Source: Jeotgalicoccus nanhaiensis (GTDB taxonomy: Bacteria > Bacillota > Bacilli > Staphylococcales > Salinicoccaceae). Taken from it: a stretch of 64,000 nt of DNA. The stretch spans positions 1 through 64,000 of the forward strand of contig SPPL01000008.1 of the NCBI GenBank assembly GCA_004570955.1, read 5' to 3'. Shown here piece after piece: positions 1 to 9,214 of the stretch (position 1 is its first letter; each line of letters starts with the position of its first letter). The position numbers were made by a program, and so were the translations under genes. Below the pieces are notes generated by a model. That model had not been told where the DNA came from. It was given only the letters and a program-made list of their open reading frames with translations, and searched no databases.

Positions 1-11
1 TGTCTAGCCAT
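1..11 (-). CDS. start of an unidentified gene, cut by the window edge
   Basis: On the minus strand an ATG at 9-11 opens M-A-R and runs off the left edge. A good ribosome binding site (GGAGGG at 17-22) lies 5 bases upstream, which is the only reason to call it. The product cannot be named from three codons. Confidence 0.35.
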
Positions 12-70
12 GATAGCCCTCCGTACAGATAGTTTATTTAAGTATAAACAAGATAATCTTTAGGGCATAG

Positions 71-119
71 AAAAACCCGAATAAGAGACGCTTTTTATAA
101 GCTGTCTATTATTCGGGTT
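71..119 (-). terminator. terminator of the aldehyde dehydrogenase gene
   Basis: Arms AACCCGAAT (74-82) and ATTCGGGTT (111-119) form an imperfect long hairpin. On the minus strand it is followed by a T run, and it lies about 45 bases after the stop at 165. Confidence 0.7.
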
Positions 120-164
120 ACAGTTCATTATGACAATCTGCTTCCTTTTTAAATCAGTTCTGTT

Positions 165-1544
165 CTATATTTTTATCGATGTGACTTTTGTTTCCGTATA
201 AGGTTCCAGTCCTTCTGGCGCACCTTCACGGCCGACGCCGCTTTCTTTTAAGCCGCCGAATGGAATGTTCGCAGCACTTGGTGCACCATTATTCCAGCCG
301 AGCACCCCGAAGTCGAGTTCTTCTGTCAGTCTGATTCCCGTCGTATAATTTTCAGTAAAGTAATATGCTGCAAGACCGTATTCTGTTCCGTTTGCTTTAT
401 TAATCGCTTCATCGAGATTAGAAAAGCTCTGAATTGGCGCCAGCGGTCCGAATGTTTCTTCGCTCATACAGATCATATCGTCGGTTACATCCGTAATAAC
501 AGTCGGTTCTACAAAGTAGCCGCCTGATTTATCTCCTTTGCCGCCGGTTGTAACTTTACCGCCTTTTTCAATGGCATCTTCAATGTGTTTCATCACTTTA
601 TCATAACCGTCTTCATCGATTAACGGTCCGATTTTAACACCTTCATCCATACCGTTGCCGACTTTCAGCTCTTTTACTTTCGCAGTAAATTTTTCTGTGA
701 ATTCATCCAGCACATCTTCGTGCACGTAAAATCTGTTGGCACATACGCAAGTTTGTCCCGAGTTTCTGAACTTCGATGCGATTGCGCCTTCAACTGCCTT
801 ATCGATATCAGCATCCTTGTTAACAATCAGCGGTGCATGTCCGCCGAGTTCCATCGTCACATTTTTAACCGTCACTGTGGCATCGCTCATCAGCTGCTTG
901 CCGACTTCGGTCGAGCCGGTAAATGTCAGTTTCATAATTTTATCAGACTGGGTAAATATTTCACCTGCATCGCGGCCGGAGGCATTAACATATTGAATGA
1001 CGCCTTCATCGAAGCCCGCCTCTACTGCAAGGTCGATAAATTTCACCGCTGACATCGGAGTTGCGCTTGCCGGCTTAACGATAAATGTATTGCCTGCTGC
1101 AACAGCCGGTGCTGCTTTACGTGCCATCATTGCTACCGGGAAGTTCCAAGGCGTAATCGCTGCGACTACCCCTATCGGATGCCTCGTTACAACAATTCTC
1201 GTGTCATCATTATTCGCCGGTACTGTCCGGCCGTATATTCTTTTCGCTTCTTCAGCATAGTATTTAATATAACTGTTGGCATAGTCGACTTCACCGAGTG
1301 CTTCAGCAAGCGGCTTGCCGCCTTCCAGCGTGACGAGTTCTGCGATTTCCTGTCTGTTCTCATCGATTTTTTCCGACCATTTGAAAAGTAAATCCGAACG
1401 GTCCCCGGCATTCATTTTTCTAAAGTTTTGAAATTTTTCATGTGCAGTATTAATTTTCTTCTCAATTTCGTCTTTGCTGTCTTTTTTTACGCGTCCCGCT
1501 TCTTTTTGAGTTGCAGGATTGATTACGATAATTTCTTCTGCCAT
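165..1544 (-). CDS. NAD(P)-dependent aldehyde dehydrogenase, succinate-semialdehyde dehydrogenase type
   Basis: Predicted soluble oxidoreductase that converts an aldehyde, probably succinate semialdehyde, to the acid. At 459 residues it is slightly shorter than the usual 470-490. Visible family marks are TPWNFP with the oxyanion Asn at residue 134, the cofactor loop FTGSTEVGK near 208-216, the general base in MELGG (Glu232) and the nucleophile in SGQTC (Cys266). The start is supported by GGAGGG ahead of the ATG. It is transcribed alone, with a promoter inside the hairpin at 1569-1596 and a terminator at 71-119. There are no GABA genes beside it, so the substrate is inferred from family resemblance only; a broader aldehyde range is equally possible. 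Confidence 0.85.
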   Translation of the reverse strand: MAEEIIVINPATQKEAGRVKKDSKDEIEKKINTAHEKFQNFRKMNAGDRSDLLFKWSEKIDENRQEIAELVTLEGGKPLAEALGEVDYANSYIKYYAEEAKRIYGRTVPANNDDTRIVVTRHPIGVVAAITPWNFPVAMMARKAAPAVAAGNTFIVKPASATPMSAVKFIDLAVEAGFDEGVIQYVNASGRDAGEIFTQSDKIMKLTFTGSTEVGKQLMSDATVTVKNVTMELGGHAPLIVNKDADIDKAVEGAIASKFRNSGQTCVCANRFYVHEDVLDEFTEKFTAKVKELKVGNGMDEGVKIGPLIDEDGYDKVMKHIEDAIEKGGKVTTGGKGDKSGGYFVEPTVITDVTDDMICMSEETFGPLAPIQSFSNLDEAINKANGTEYGLAAYYFTENYTTGIRLTEELDFGVLGWNNGAPSAANIPFGGLKESGVGREGAPEGLEPYTETKVTSIKI

Positions 1545-1568
1545 TTAATTTCCCTCCAAAATATAAAA

Positions 1569-1596
1569 ATCGTCCTATAAATAATTATAGGACGAT
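1569..1596 (-). terminator. terminator of the NERD gene
   Basis: Perfect 12-bp arms (ATCGTCCTATAA and its complement) around a 4-base loop, followed on the minus strand by a T-rich tract. It lies about 20 bases after the stop at 1615 and before the aldehyde dehydrogenase start. Confidence 0.8.
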
Positions 1597-1612
1597 TAGT
1601 TTCAATTTACAA
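1584..1612 (-). promoter_or_regulatory. probable promoter of the aldehyde dehydrogenase gene, embedded in a terminator
   Basis: Read on the minus strand: TTGTAA (1607-1612), 17-base spacer, TATAAT (1584-1589). The -10 box is part of the hairpin stem of the upstream terminator, so one sequence would stop the first gene and start the second. Confidence 0.5.
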
Positions 1613-1614
1613 AG

Positions 1615-2523
1615 TTACAGACTTTGATCGAGTAAGGCATTCGCAATCTCATCCAGATCTTTAACTGTGTACTGGAATCTGCCGTGGAATACATACTTCA
1701 GGAAGAATGCTTCCAAGTCTTCCTGACCGACGATTACTCTGATCGATGGATCTTCCGAATAGTTGGTAATTGAATAATTGCCGTTATCTTTCGGATTGAA
1801 GTAAATAATCGGAACGATGTCGTATTGTAATTTAAATTTGTTTTTAAGTTTTTCAGCAGTTACTTTCGTTTCATCGATAATGCCGTTGTAGTGGTTAACC
1901 GATACATTCGACGCATCTGCCTTTTCAAAAATTAAAGTCTGTTCTTTTTGCTTATCGAGTTCCAGTAAATCGAAGAATGATTCAATATACGGTACTTCTT
2001 CAAACTGGCTTTCATTCACACCGTGTAAAATATGACCGCTCCAGTATTTAGAATCTATCAGATAAATACCCGTGCGTGTTAAAACTAAATGATCGATTTT
2101 ACGTGTATTTGTGTAATTTCTTGATGGTAAATAAATGTTCGACAGAATAATCATATCCGTCTCACGGATTTTTTCATCTTTAACAAGTTTGTCTTTTAAC
2201 TGAATTAAAGAAAGGTCTGTCAAATACTCGCCTTTATCTACAGTAAACTGATGCAGGCTCGAAAGTTTGTTATCGAGAAGTGTCGTATCATTATGATATT
2301 TTTCATTTAAAGCGGACATTTCTTTCTTGTGCTCTAAACGTTCTTCCTCATGTTCACTTTCGTATTTCTCAACGAGTGAATCTTTTTCTTTCGAATAAGT
2401 TTGTTCCACAGTTTTCACTTCATTGCGGTGTTTAAAGTAATATACTAAAAACCAGATTGCAATGATGAGAAGCACTGCTGCGACCGCGATAAATATCGGA
2501 TCTGTAAAAATATCAGTATTCAT
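1615..2523 (-). CDS. membrane-anchored NERD-domain protein
   Basis: 302 residues. One N-terminal transmembrane helix (about 9-28) is followed by a charged, probably coiled-coil stretch (about 35-95). Then comes a nuclease-related (NERD) domain recognisable from TRKIDHLVLTRTGIYLIDSK and the following tryptophan. NERD domains resemble the restriction-endonuclease fold and are often fused to other DNA-processing domains; here nothing else is fused. It lies 29 bases downstream of metK with no terminator visible between, so it may be read through from the metK promoter. The role is unknown; a nuclease is only an inference from the fold. Confidence 0.7.
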   Translation of the reverse strand: MNTDIFTDPIFIAVAAVLLIIAIWFLVYYFKHRNEVKTVEQTYSKEKDSLVEKYESEHEEERLEHKKEMSALNEKYHNDTTLLDNKLSSLHQFTVDKGEYLTDLSLIQLKDKLVKDEKIRETDMIILSNIYLPSRNYTNTRKIDHLVLTRTGIYLIDSKYWSGHILHGVNESQFEEVPYIESFFDLLELDKQKEQTLIFEKADASNVSVNHYNGIIDETKVTAEKLKNKFKLQYDIVPIIYFNPKDNGNYSITNYSEDPSIRVIVGQEDLEAFFLKYVFHGRFQYTVKDLDEIANALLDQSL

Positions 2524-2552
2524 ATTATTCCTCTCTTTCGCAACTGCTTAAA

Positions 2553-3737
2553 TTAGCTATTTCTAAGAAGATCTTTCAGTGCATCGACCTTATCCAGTCT
2601 CTCCCAAGGCAAGTCGATGTCCGTACGACCAAAATGTCCATAACTCGCAGTCTGTTTATAAATTGGTCTTCTCAAGTTTAGCATATCTATAATACCATCT
2701 GGTGATAAATTAAACAGTTCTCTGATGACTTTTGTAATTTTTTCTTCGTCGTATTTTCCTGTATTAAAAGTATCGACCGCAATAGATACCGGCTGGGATA
2801 CGCCGATGGCATAAGCCAGCTGAATTTCACATTTTTCCGCCGCACCGCTCGCTACGATATTTTTTGCAATATAACGTGCTGCATAAGCTGCGGAACGGTC
2901 AACTTTTGTCGGGTCTTTGCCGCTGAAGGCGCCGCCGCCGTGACGAGCGTAGCCTCCGTAAGTATCGACGATAATTTTACGTCCTGTCAGACCCGCATCC
3001 CCTTGCGGTCCGCCAATTACAAATCTGCCTGTCGGGTTGATGAAATATTTAGTTTCTTCATCTATGAGATTTTCAGGAACTACTTCCTGAATCACGTATT
3101 CTAATAAATCATCGTAGATTTGTGTCGCCGGAATATTTTCATGATGCTGGGTAGAGATAACAATCGTATCGACTCTTGACGGTTTGCCGTTTTCATCGTA
3201 TTCAACCGTTACCTGTGATTTGCCGTCCGGACGCAGATAGGAAATTGTATTATCTTTACGCACTTCTGTTAAACGGCGTGAAATTTTGTGCGCTAATGAA
3301 ATCGGCAGCGGCATAAACTCTTTCGTTTCGTTCGTCGCGTAACCGAACATTAAGCCCTGGTCGCCTGCACCTGTTGAAACTCCTTGTGATTCGCGGGTTT
3401 CAAAAGCGTTGTTTACACCGACAGCGATGTCCTCTGACTGCTCATCAATTCCCGTTAAGACAGACATTGTTTTATAATCATAACCGTACTTCGCATCGAC
3501 ATAGCCGATTTCCTTAACGGTTTCTCTCACTGTTCTTGGAATATCGACGTAAGTTTCTGTGCTGATTTCCCCGACAATCATCGCAAGACCTGTGTTGACT
3601 ACTGTTTCACAGGCAACACGCGCATACGGGTCGCCTTCTAAGATTGCATCGAGAATCGCATCTGAAATCTGGTCTGCAATTTTATCCGGGTGACCTTCTG
3701 TGACTGACTCTGAAGTAAATAATTTACGTTCTGACAT
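2553..3737 (-). CDS. metK: S-adenosylmethionine synthase
   Basis: Makes S-adenosylmethionine from methionine and ATP in the cytoplasm. The 394 residues match the family length. The N-terminal motif [17 protein letters not shown], the GAGDQG loop (about residue 121-126) and [19 protein letters not shown] (about 266-284, ATP/metal binding) are intact. GAGGAG precedes the ATG. The gene follows a SAM-I riboswitch and its terminator, so it should shut down when SAM is plentiful. The neighbour pckA is divergent, as in other Staphylococcaceae and Bacillus. Confidence 0.98.
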   Translation of the reverse strand: MSERKLFTSESVTEGHPDKIADQISDAILDAILEGDPYARVACETVVNTGLAMIVGEISTETYVDIPRTVRETVKEIGYVDAKYGYDYKTMSVLTGIDEQSEDIAVGVNNAFETRESQGVSTGAGDQGLMFGYATNETKEFMPLPISLAHKISRRLTEVRKDNTISYLRPDGKSQVTVEYDENGKPSRVDTIVISTQHHENIPATQIYDDLLEYVIQEVVPENLIDEETKYFINPTGRFVIGGPQGDAGLTGRKIIVDTYGGYARHGGGAFSGKDPTKVDRSAAYAARYIAKNIVASGAAEKCEIQLAYAIGVSQPVSIAVDTFNTGKYDEEKITKVIRELFNLSPDGIIDMLNLRRPIYKQTASYGHFGRTDIDLPWERLDKVDALKDLLRNS

Positions 3738-3782
3738 TTATAAAATCTCCTCTTAAAGCTCATTTAGCCATCTCTTCAAAGC

Positions 3783-3825
3783 AAAAAATAAAGCCTTTTT
3801 CTCCATAATAAACAGAGAAAAAGGC
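3783..3825 (-). terminator. riboswitch-controlled terminator of metK
   Basis: Perfect 11-bp stem (3793-3803 with 3815-3825) closed by an 11-base loop, followed on the minus strand by a T-rich run at 3783-3792. It lies directly after the SAM-I aptamer and before the metK ribosome binding site, as expected for the off-state terminator. Confidence 0.9.
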
Positions 3826-3834
3826 TCGCCCTTT

Positions 3835-3940
3835 TCTCTTATCGGTCAGAATTACTCTGCATTCTTTAGCACCTTTCTTGAAAAGGAGGTTGCTCTGGCT
3901 TCACAGGGTTTGAATCCCTCCACCACCTCTTGATAAGAGA
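3835..3940 (-). promoter_or_regulatory. SAM-I (S-box) riboswitch aptamer of metK
   Basis: On the minus strand the P1 strands TCTCTTATCA (from 3940) and GATAAGAGA (ending near 3835) enclose the classic conserved core. That core includes AGAGGTGGTGGAGGGA, the GAAGCC/AGAGCAACC segment, AAAGGTGCTAA and TGCAGA. The order and spacing match the S-box family. It responds to S-adenosylmethionine and controls the following terminator by transcription attenuation. Confidence 0.95.
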
Positions 3941-3953
3941 TAACTTATTATTC

Positions 3954-3982
3954 ATCTTACATTATTGGAATGGGCAAATCAA
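3954..3982 (-). promoter_or_regulatory. metK promoter
   Basis: Minus strand TTGATT (3977-3982), 17-base spacer, TAAGAT (3954-3959). Transcription would start a few bases before the aptamer begins at 3940. Confidence 0.65.
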
Positions 3983-4166
3983 GATTAACAAGTTTTATTT
4001 TCAGCAGCTTTTTAGATAATTAAATTATAAAACCCAAAAGCAAGCTGTGAAAAATCCTTAATTTTATAAACATATACTTATAACTTTTATAATGATATAT
4101 AAATTTATCTTATGAACGAGCATTGCAAAAAACAATTCAATATTCAAAAACCTTATCCTGTTATTG

Positions 4167-4195
4167 TGTAAACATAAAAACGAATGTGTTATACT
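4167..4195 (+). promoter_or_regulatory. probable pckA promoter
   Basis: TATACT at 4190-4195 with an extended -10 TG (4187-4188) and a weak -35 TGTAAA at 4167-4172, spacer 17. A weak -35 suits a gluconeogenic gene under control. I see no good cre site here. Confidence 0.5.
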
Positions 4196-4238
4196 AATTT
4201 CTAAATACTTCGTTAATGAAAATACTTGGAGGCGAATC

Positions 4239-5813
4239 ATGGTTAACCATAAAAGTTTAATCGAAGGTCTTGTTAATAAACCTTCTACTCACAAACAATT
4301 ATCAAACGCTGAACTTGTCGAAGCATCTTTACGACGCAAAGAGGCAGTACTTACAAATACAGGAGCACTTCGCGCGCAGACTGGAGAATACACAGGCCGC
4401 AGCCCGAAAGACCGTTTTATCGTCAGAGACAGCGTATCCGACAGCAAGATTGACTGGGGCGAGGTCAACCAGCCTATTTCACAGGAAATTTTCGATAACT
4501 TATTCGATAAAGTTACTACATATTTAAATGACAAAGAAGAATTATTTGTCTTTAACGGCTATGCAGGCGCAGACCCGCATACACAACTGAAACTTCAGGT
4601 TGTCAATGAGTTCAGCTGGCACAACATGTTTGCGAAAACAATGTTTATCCGTCCTGAAACAAAAGAAGAAGCACTTGCAATCGATCCTGAATTTACGATT
4701 GTATCTGCACCTACTTTTAAAGCAGACCCTGAAGTCGATGGTACGGGTTCTGAAGTATTCGTCCTTGTATCATTAGAAAAGAAAATCATTCTTATCGGCG
4801 GTACTGAATACGGCGGAGAAATGAAGAAATCAATCTTCTCAATTATGAACTACCTGCTTCCTGAAGAAGGCGTGCTCAGCATGCACTGCAGTGCCAACGT
4901 CGGCGAAAACAAAGATGTTGCATTATTCTTCGGTTTATCAGGTACAGGTAAAACGACGCTTTCTGCAGACCCGGAACGCGATCTTATCGGTGACGATGAG
5001 CACGGCTGGAATGACGATGGTGTATTTAACATCGAAGGCGGCTGTTACGCTAAAACTATTAATTTATCAAAAGAAAAAGAACCTGAAATCTTTGAAGCGA
5101 TTAAATTTGGTTCGGTACTTGAGAACGTAGTTATCGATGAAGACGGCAATCCTGATTACGATGACGGTTCACTGACTGAGAATACACGTGCAGCTTATCC
5201 GATTGACCATATCGATAATGCGCGCATTCCTTCAGTTGCAGGACATCCAAAAACAATCATCTTCTTAACAGCAGATGCATTTGGAGTACTTCCTCCAATC
5301 GCCAAGTTAAACAAAGATCAGGCAATGTACCATTTCTTAAGCGGATTTACATCTAAACTTGCAGGAACTGAACGCGGCGTTACTACACCGCAGCCGGTAT
5401 TCTCAACATGCTTCGGTTCACCATTCCTGCCGCTGCATGCGACAGTATATGCGAACATGCTCGGAGATTTAATCGACAAGCATGAAGTTAACGTTTATCT
5501 TGTAAACACAGGCTGGACAGGCGGCGAATACGGCGTCGGCAAGCGTATGAACCTTGCACACACCCGTTCAATGGTACGCCGTGCTATCAGCGGTGAACTC
5601 GAATTAGGTGAATTCGTTGAAGATGAAATGTTCGGCTTATCAATTCCAACAGCAGTGACTGGTGTGCCGGAAGAAATTCTTGCACCAATCAACACTTGGG
5701 AATCCAAAGATGCATACAATGAAAAAGCACAAGGACTTAAAGATAAGTTCATAGAAAACTTTAAAAAATTCGGTGAAGAATCAGCTGCGATTGCTGAAAA
5801 AGGCGGATTTTAA
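4239..5813 (+). CDS. pckA: phosphoenolpyruvate carboxykinase (ATP)
   Basis: Converts oxaloacetate and ATP to phosphoenolpyruvate, the entry step of gluconeogenesis. The reading frame is open further upstream, but the ATG at 4239 has GGAGG six bases before it and gives 524 residues, the normal size. Family marks: the early [13 protein letters not shown] motif, the P-loop [11 protein letters not shown] (residues 232-242), the metal-binding segment with GDDEHGW and the late [10 protein letters not shown]. It stands alone with its own terminator and is divergent from metK. It pairs functionally with the fatty-acid oxidation operon at 16-24 kb, since both serve growth without sugar. Confidence 0.97.
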   Translation: MVNHKSLIEGLVNKPSTHKQLSNAELVEASLRRKEAVLTNTGALRAQTGEYTGRSPKDRFIVRDSVSDSKIDWGEVNQPISQEIFDNLFDKVTTYLNDKEELFVFNGYAGADPHTQLKLQVVNEFSWHNMFAKTMFIRPETKEEALAIDPEFTIVSAPTFKADPEVDGTGSEVFVLVSLEKKIILIGGTEYGGEMKKSIFSIMNYLLPEEGVLSMHCSANVGENKDVALFFGLSGTGKTTLSADPERDLIGDDEHGWNDDGVFNIEGGCYAKTINLSKEKEPEIFEAIKFGSVLENVVIDEDGNPDYDDGSLTENTRAAYPIDHIDNARIPSVAGHPKTIIFLTADAFGVLPPIAKLNKDQAMYHFLSGFTSKLAGTERGVTTPQPVFSTCFGSPFLPLHATVYANMLGDLIDKHEVNVYLVNTGWTGGEYGVGKRMNLAHTRSMVRRAISGELELGEFVEDEMFGLSIPTAVTGVPEEILAPINTWESKDAYNEKAQGLKDKFIENFKKFGEESAAIAEKGGF

Positions 5814-5829
5814 ATATATTTGATTGCAG

Positions 5830-5862
5830 AATCCCGGGATATTGATTATCCTGGGATTTTTT
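5830..5862 (+). terminator. pckA terminator
   Basis: Stem AATCCCGGGATA / TATCCTGGGATT (one wobble pair) with a short loop and a T run, 16 bases after the pckA stop. Confidence 0.85.
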
Positions 5863-5910
5863 GTTGGGAATCGGCAGGCTCGCTGCATATTTTCTACAGG
5901 GACACTTACT

Positions 5911-6115
5911 ATGAACTTTGTTGATTTGACAAGGTACTTGTAGCACGTTCTATGTACTTTGTCGATTTCACAACGTACTTGCAGCATCTTCCATGTACTT
6001 TGTCGATTTCATAACGTACTTGCAGCATCTTCCATGTACGTTGTCAATTTCACAACGTACTTACAGCATCTTCTATGAACTTTGTCAATTTCACAACGTA
6101 CACACAGCCTCTCAA
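5911..6115. repeat. tandem array A, five units, exact 41-bp period
   Basis: The word ATGTAC/ATGAAC recurs at 5911, 5952, 5993, 6034 and 6075, exactly 41 bases apart. The last unit is incomplete. The clearest unit carries the inverted repeat GTACGTTGT / ACAACGTAC (9-bp arms, 7-base loop) centred near 6047. The array lies between the terminators of convergent pckA and ytkD. Related units occur singly at 37412-37455 and twice at 60173-60240. Nothing suggests coding: 41 is not a multiple of 3. Apart from the array and the two terminators, the 358-base gap holds nothing I can name. Confidence 0.9.
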
Positions 6116-6124
6116 AATGACGAA

Positions 6125-6153
6125 AGCCCGGAACAATTTCACTGTTCCGGGCT
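6125..6153 (-). terminator. ytkD terminator
   Basis: Perfect 11-bp stem AGCCCGGAACA / TGTTCCGGGCT with a 7-base loop, 19 bases after the ytkD stop; a short T run follows on the minus strand. Confidence 0.75.
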
Positions 6154-6171
6154 CTCTTATTTAAACAGCCG

Positions 6172-6630
6172 CTACTGACAGCCGTTTTCTCTGACTTCAT
6201 TATATAAATAAACGATACAATCGTCTTTCAAAAGCAAACTTTTATCTTCTTCAGGAATATCGTCTATATGGTCCACCAGCATTGGACCGTTTGTTTCATG
6301 ATAGTGTTTCAGCTGATCCAGCCGTTCAATATTACAGCAAAATGCTGCTTTACTGAATGTCTCATCGCCATCGTGAACGGTATATGTACCTACAAAATGC
6401 ATGTCGCCCACGAGACCGCCCGTTTCTTCATAGAGTTCGCGCTGAGCACCTTCGACAAGTGCTTCTCCATTTTCCACTTTTCCTCCGGGGAATTCCAGTC
6501 CCCTCTCTCTATGGTTTGTCAGTAAAAACTGGCCGTTAAATTTAGGGATTATAAGTACATGTTTCGTATTTTCAACGTAACTGTTTTCCAATGTAACACG
6601 TCTGCCTTTAAAATCAGTAAATGTTTTCAT
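6172..6630 (-). CDS. ytkD: Nudix nucleoside triphosphatase, YtkD type
   Basis: Hydrolyses nucleoside triphosphates. In Bacillus the YtkD protein removes oxidised guanine nucleotides and can act on RNA 5' ends. The complete Nudix box lies at residues 49-71 (GGKVENGE...REL..EETG). The ATG at 6630 follows GGGAGG by 7 bases and gives 152 residues; the frame is open about 20 bases further upstream without a better start. It is divergent from yidD and convergent with pckA. The position beside metK/pckA supports the YtkD assignment over a generic Nudix protein. Confidence 0.85.
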   Translation of the reverse strand: MKTFTDFKGRRVTLENSYVENTKHVLIIPKFNGQFLLTNHRERGLEFPGGKVENGEALVEGAQRELYEETGGLVGDMHFVGTYTVHDGDETFSKAAFCCNIERLDQLKHYHETNGPMLVDHIDDIPEEDKSLLLKDDCIVYLYNEVRENGCQ

Positions 6631-6705
6631 ATAGAATCCTCCCAGTTGCACTCTTGCATATATCAGCTTACAATAGTTGTATTAATTTTAAAAGGTGATG
6701 CTGTA

Positions 6706-6939
6706 ATGAAAAAAGTATTAATCGGCTCCGTTCATTTTTACCAGAAATATATTTCTCCAATGTCGCCACCGACCTGCCGTTTTTACCCGACCTGTTCAAA
6801 TTATGCTTTGGAAGCACTCGCTGAACACGGCGCAATGAAGGGCAGTTTCATGGCTGCTAAGCGCATTTCAAAATGCCATCCGTTTCATGAAGGCGGCTTT
6901 GATCCAGTGCCTGTAAACGAAAAGAAAAAACATCAGTAA
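6706..6939 (+). CDS. yidD: membrane protein insertion efficiency factor YidD
   Basis: Small peripheral membrane protein thought to help YidC/Sec-dependent insertion. The 77 residues contain the family core FYQKYISP, the [18 protein letters not shown] segment and [15 protein letters not shown], with the conserved cysteines present. The start at 6706 follows AAAGGTGATG; a longer open frame upstream lacks a binding site. Its end lies 28 bases from the convergent menE. Confidence 0.93.
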   Translation: MKKVLIGSVHFYQKYISPMSPPTCRFYPTCSNYALEALAEHGAMKGSFMAAKRISKCHPFHEGGFDPVPVNEKKKHQ

Positions 6940-6967
6940 TTATCTCTTTAATGCTCCATACCTGTAT

Positions 6968-8338
6968 TTAACGGCCGAGAAACATTTTTTGATTCTGACT
7001 GCGTGAAATCTTCCCGGTCGATGTCATAATAATTTTATCGACATAGTGAATTTCCTTTGGCAGCTTGTATTTTGCCAAATGCTTACTTAAGTGATTGAGC
7101 AGCAATGCCTCGTCCACTTCTTCTTCCAGCAGCAGCACCGGCACACTGCCCCACTCTTCATCGTCTTTTTTAATGACAACACAGCGATCGACGCCGCTGA
7201 GCGAGTATACCGCATCCTCTATTTCTTTCGGATAAATGTTCTCGCCGCCGCTGATAATCAAATCAGTCCGTCTGTCTAAAATATACAGATAACCCTCGCT
7301 GTCAATTTCCGCGAGATCTCCTGTATTAAAGTATCCGTCTTCTTTCTTCATATCTGCATTTAAATAACCGTTCGCAACACTGTCTCCTTTAATCAGCAGT
7401 TCTCCTGTATTTTCGTCGACTTTAATATCATAATCCTGAATATTCCCGACGGTCCCGCTTAAAATCTTTTCATCTTTATAAGAAATTTGAACAATTTGGG
7501 AGCATGTTTCAGTCATGCCGAATGAGTTATACACCGGCAGATTTTTGTTCATTGCTTTTTCCAGCAGCGACGGTGTTGTACTCGCGCCGCCGAGCAGCAG
7601 TCCTTCGAGATGATGTGTGCCTTCTATTTTCATCAGGCGCTTCAGCATAACAGGCACCATACTCGTATGAGTCACTTTATCCCGGCTTAAAATATTCCAT
7701 ACGCGCGCCTCATCGAACTTATTTTCGACGATTAACGTACAGCCTGTCATTACAGTTCTGAACAGGATTGACAGTCCTGAAATATGAAAAATCGGGTTAA
7801 CCATCAGCCAGGTGCTGTCACTGTCATAATTAAAATGCTGCCGGCAATTTAAGTGAGATGCTTCATGATTTTTATATGTTTGCGGCACTGCTTTAGCGCG
7901 CCCCGTTGTTCCAGACGTAAACATAATCGATAAAATATCATCCGGCTGAGGATTGTTGACGATAAAAGTCTGCGTTTCAAGCTGAAACAAATCATCGTAC
8001 TGAATTACTTCCACTCCGGGAATCTCAGCCGGCAAGGTCGCAATGACCGTTGTGACTGACACATCCTCCAGCTGGTTCTTAAGTTCACCCGGAGTTAACC
8101 GCGTGTTCAGCATTACCATTTCCACACCGAGCATCATCAGACCGTGAATCAGTTTGACAGAGTCCAATGAATTATCGATATACAAACCGACTCGTTTTAA
8201 TTTAAGGGCTTGCAGATGTGTACCGAGTGAATGTGCATGCATATACAGCATCTGATACGTCAGAGATTCATCTTTGTATTTCACAGCAAGGTTGTCAGGA
8301 TAAGTAAAACTTGCTGTTTCCAGCCATTTGTATGACAT
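6968..8338 (-). CDS. menE: o-succinylbenzoate--CoA ligase
   Basis: Activates o-succinylbenzoate with CoA and ATP in menaquinone synthesis. 456 residues from the ATG at 8338, chosen for GAGGTG six bases upstream. Marks of the adenylate-forming family: MFTSGTTGRAKAVP (phosphate loop), SFGMTETCS, the TGDLAEID and DRRTDLIISGGENI hinge segments and the C-terminal TGKISR lysine. It is the last gene of menFDHBE. A terminator-like hairpin separates it from menB, so its level may be set separately. menC, which usually follows, is absent here. Confidence 0.93.
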   Translation of the reverse strand: MSYKWLETASFTYPDNLAVKYKDESLTYQMLYMHAHSLGTHLQALKLKRVGLYIDNSLDSVKLIHGLMMLGVEMVMLNTRLTPGELKNQLEDVSVTTVIATLPAEIPGVEVIQYDDLFQLETQTFIVNNPQPDDILSIMFTSGTTGRAKAVPQTYKNHEASHLNCRQHFNYDSDSTWLMVNPIFHISGLSILFRTVMTGCTLIVENKFDEARVWNILSRDKVTHTSMVPVMLKRLMKIEGTHHLEGLLLGGASTTPSLLEKAMNKNLPVYNSFGMTETCSQIVQISYKDEKILSGTVGNIQDYDIKVDENTGELLIKGDSVANGYLNADMKKEDGYFNTGDLAEIDSEGYLYILDRRTDLIISGGENIYPKEIEDAVYSLSGVDRCVVIKKDDEEWGSVPVLLLEEEVDEALLLNHLSKHLAKYKLPKEIHYVDKIIMTSTGKISRSQNQKMFLGR

Positions 8339-8350
8339 TAACTTCACCTC

Positions 8351-8376
8351 AAAAACACCCATCATAGACGGGTGTT
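8351..8376 (-). terminator. intra-operon terminator or attenuator between menB and menE
   Basis: Minus-strand hairpin with 9-bp arms ACACCCGTC / GATGGGTGT (one wobble), 3-base loop, then TTTTT. It lies in the 57-base menB-menE gap just ahead of the menE ribosome binding site. Confidence 0.65.
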
Positions 8377-8395
8377 ATATTTTAAAATATGCAAT

Positions 8396-9214
8396 TTACG
8401 GGAATTTAGGGAATTGATCGAAGTTCGGTTCACGTTTTTCTTTAAACGCGTCACGGCCTTCTTTCGCTTCATCTGTAGTGTAATAAAGCAGTGTTGCATC
8501 TCCTGCAAGCTGCTGTAACCCGGCTAAGCCGTCTGTATCAGCATTCATCGAAGCTTTTAGGAAACGGAGTGCAGTCGGTGAGTGTTTCATAATATCTTCA
8601 CACCACTCGACAGTTTCGTCTTCCAGACGCTCTAAAGGTACAACTGTGTTGACTAAGCCCATGTCCAGTGCTTCCTGTGCGTCGTACTGGCGGCATAAGT
8701 ACCAGATTTCACGCGCTTTTTTGTGGCCGACGATACGCGCTAAGTAACCTGAACCGTAACCGGCATCAAATGAACCGACCCTAGGACCAGTCTGGCCGAA
8801 ACGTGCGTTTTCAGCAGCAATTGTTAAATCACATACAACGTGCAGCACGTGGCCGCCGCCGATTGCATAACCTGCAACCATAGCGATAACAGGTTTAGGA
8901 ATAACACGGATTAAACGCTGTAAATCAAGAACGTTCAAACGTGGTACTTCATCTGTCCCTACGTAGCCGCCGTGTCCGCGTTTTTTCTGGTCTCCGCCTG
9001 AACAGAAGGCAAGGTCGCCTTCACCAGTTAAAATTATTACCGAAACACGCTGATCGTCCCGTGCGCGCGTGAATGCATCGATCATCTCTGCAACAGTATC
9101 CGGCGTGAATGCATTGCGCACTTCCGGACGGTTGATCGTTACTTTAGCAATACCATTATAAAATTCATATTTAATTTCACTGTATTCTTTAACTGTTTCC
9201 CAAACTCTTGTCAT
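8396..9214 (-). CDS. menB: 1,4-dihydroxy-2-naphthoyl-CoA synthase
   Basis: Crotonase-family enzyme that closes the naphthoate ring from o-succinylbenzoyl-CoA. The 272 residues match the family. The oxyanion-hole segments [15 protein letters not shown] (about residues 70-84) and [12 protein letters not shown], the [18 protein letters not shown] stretch and the C-terminal FKEKREPNF tail are typical of MenB. Its start overlaps the menH stop (ATGA, 9211-9214), implying coupled translation. AGGAGG lies inside the end of menH. Confidence 0.97.
   Translation of the reverse strand: MTRVWETVKEYSEIKYEFYNGIAKVTINRPEVRNAFTPDTVAEMIDAFTRARDDQRVSVIILTGEGDLAFCSGGDQKKRGHGGYVGTDEVPRLNVLDLQRLIRVIPKPVIAMVAGYAIGGGHVLHVVCDLTIAAENARFGQTGPRVGSFDAGYGSGYLARIVGHKKAREIWYLCRQYDAQEALDMGLVNTVVPLERLEDETVEWCEDIMKHSPTALRFLKASMNADTDGLAGLQQLAGDATLLYYTTDEAKEGRDAFKEKREPNFDQFPKFP

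Noticed and set aside
4164-4238. Upstream extension of pckA by 25 codons
   Set aside because: It would begin within the promoter and has no ribosome binding site; GGAGG is placed correctly for 4239.
5761-6200. Open frames across array A
   Set aside because: Repeat-derived and overlapping the pckA end and the terminators.
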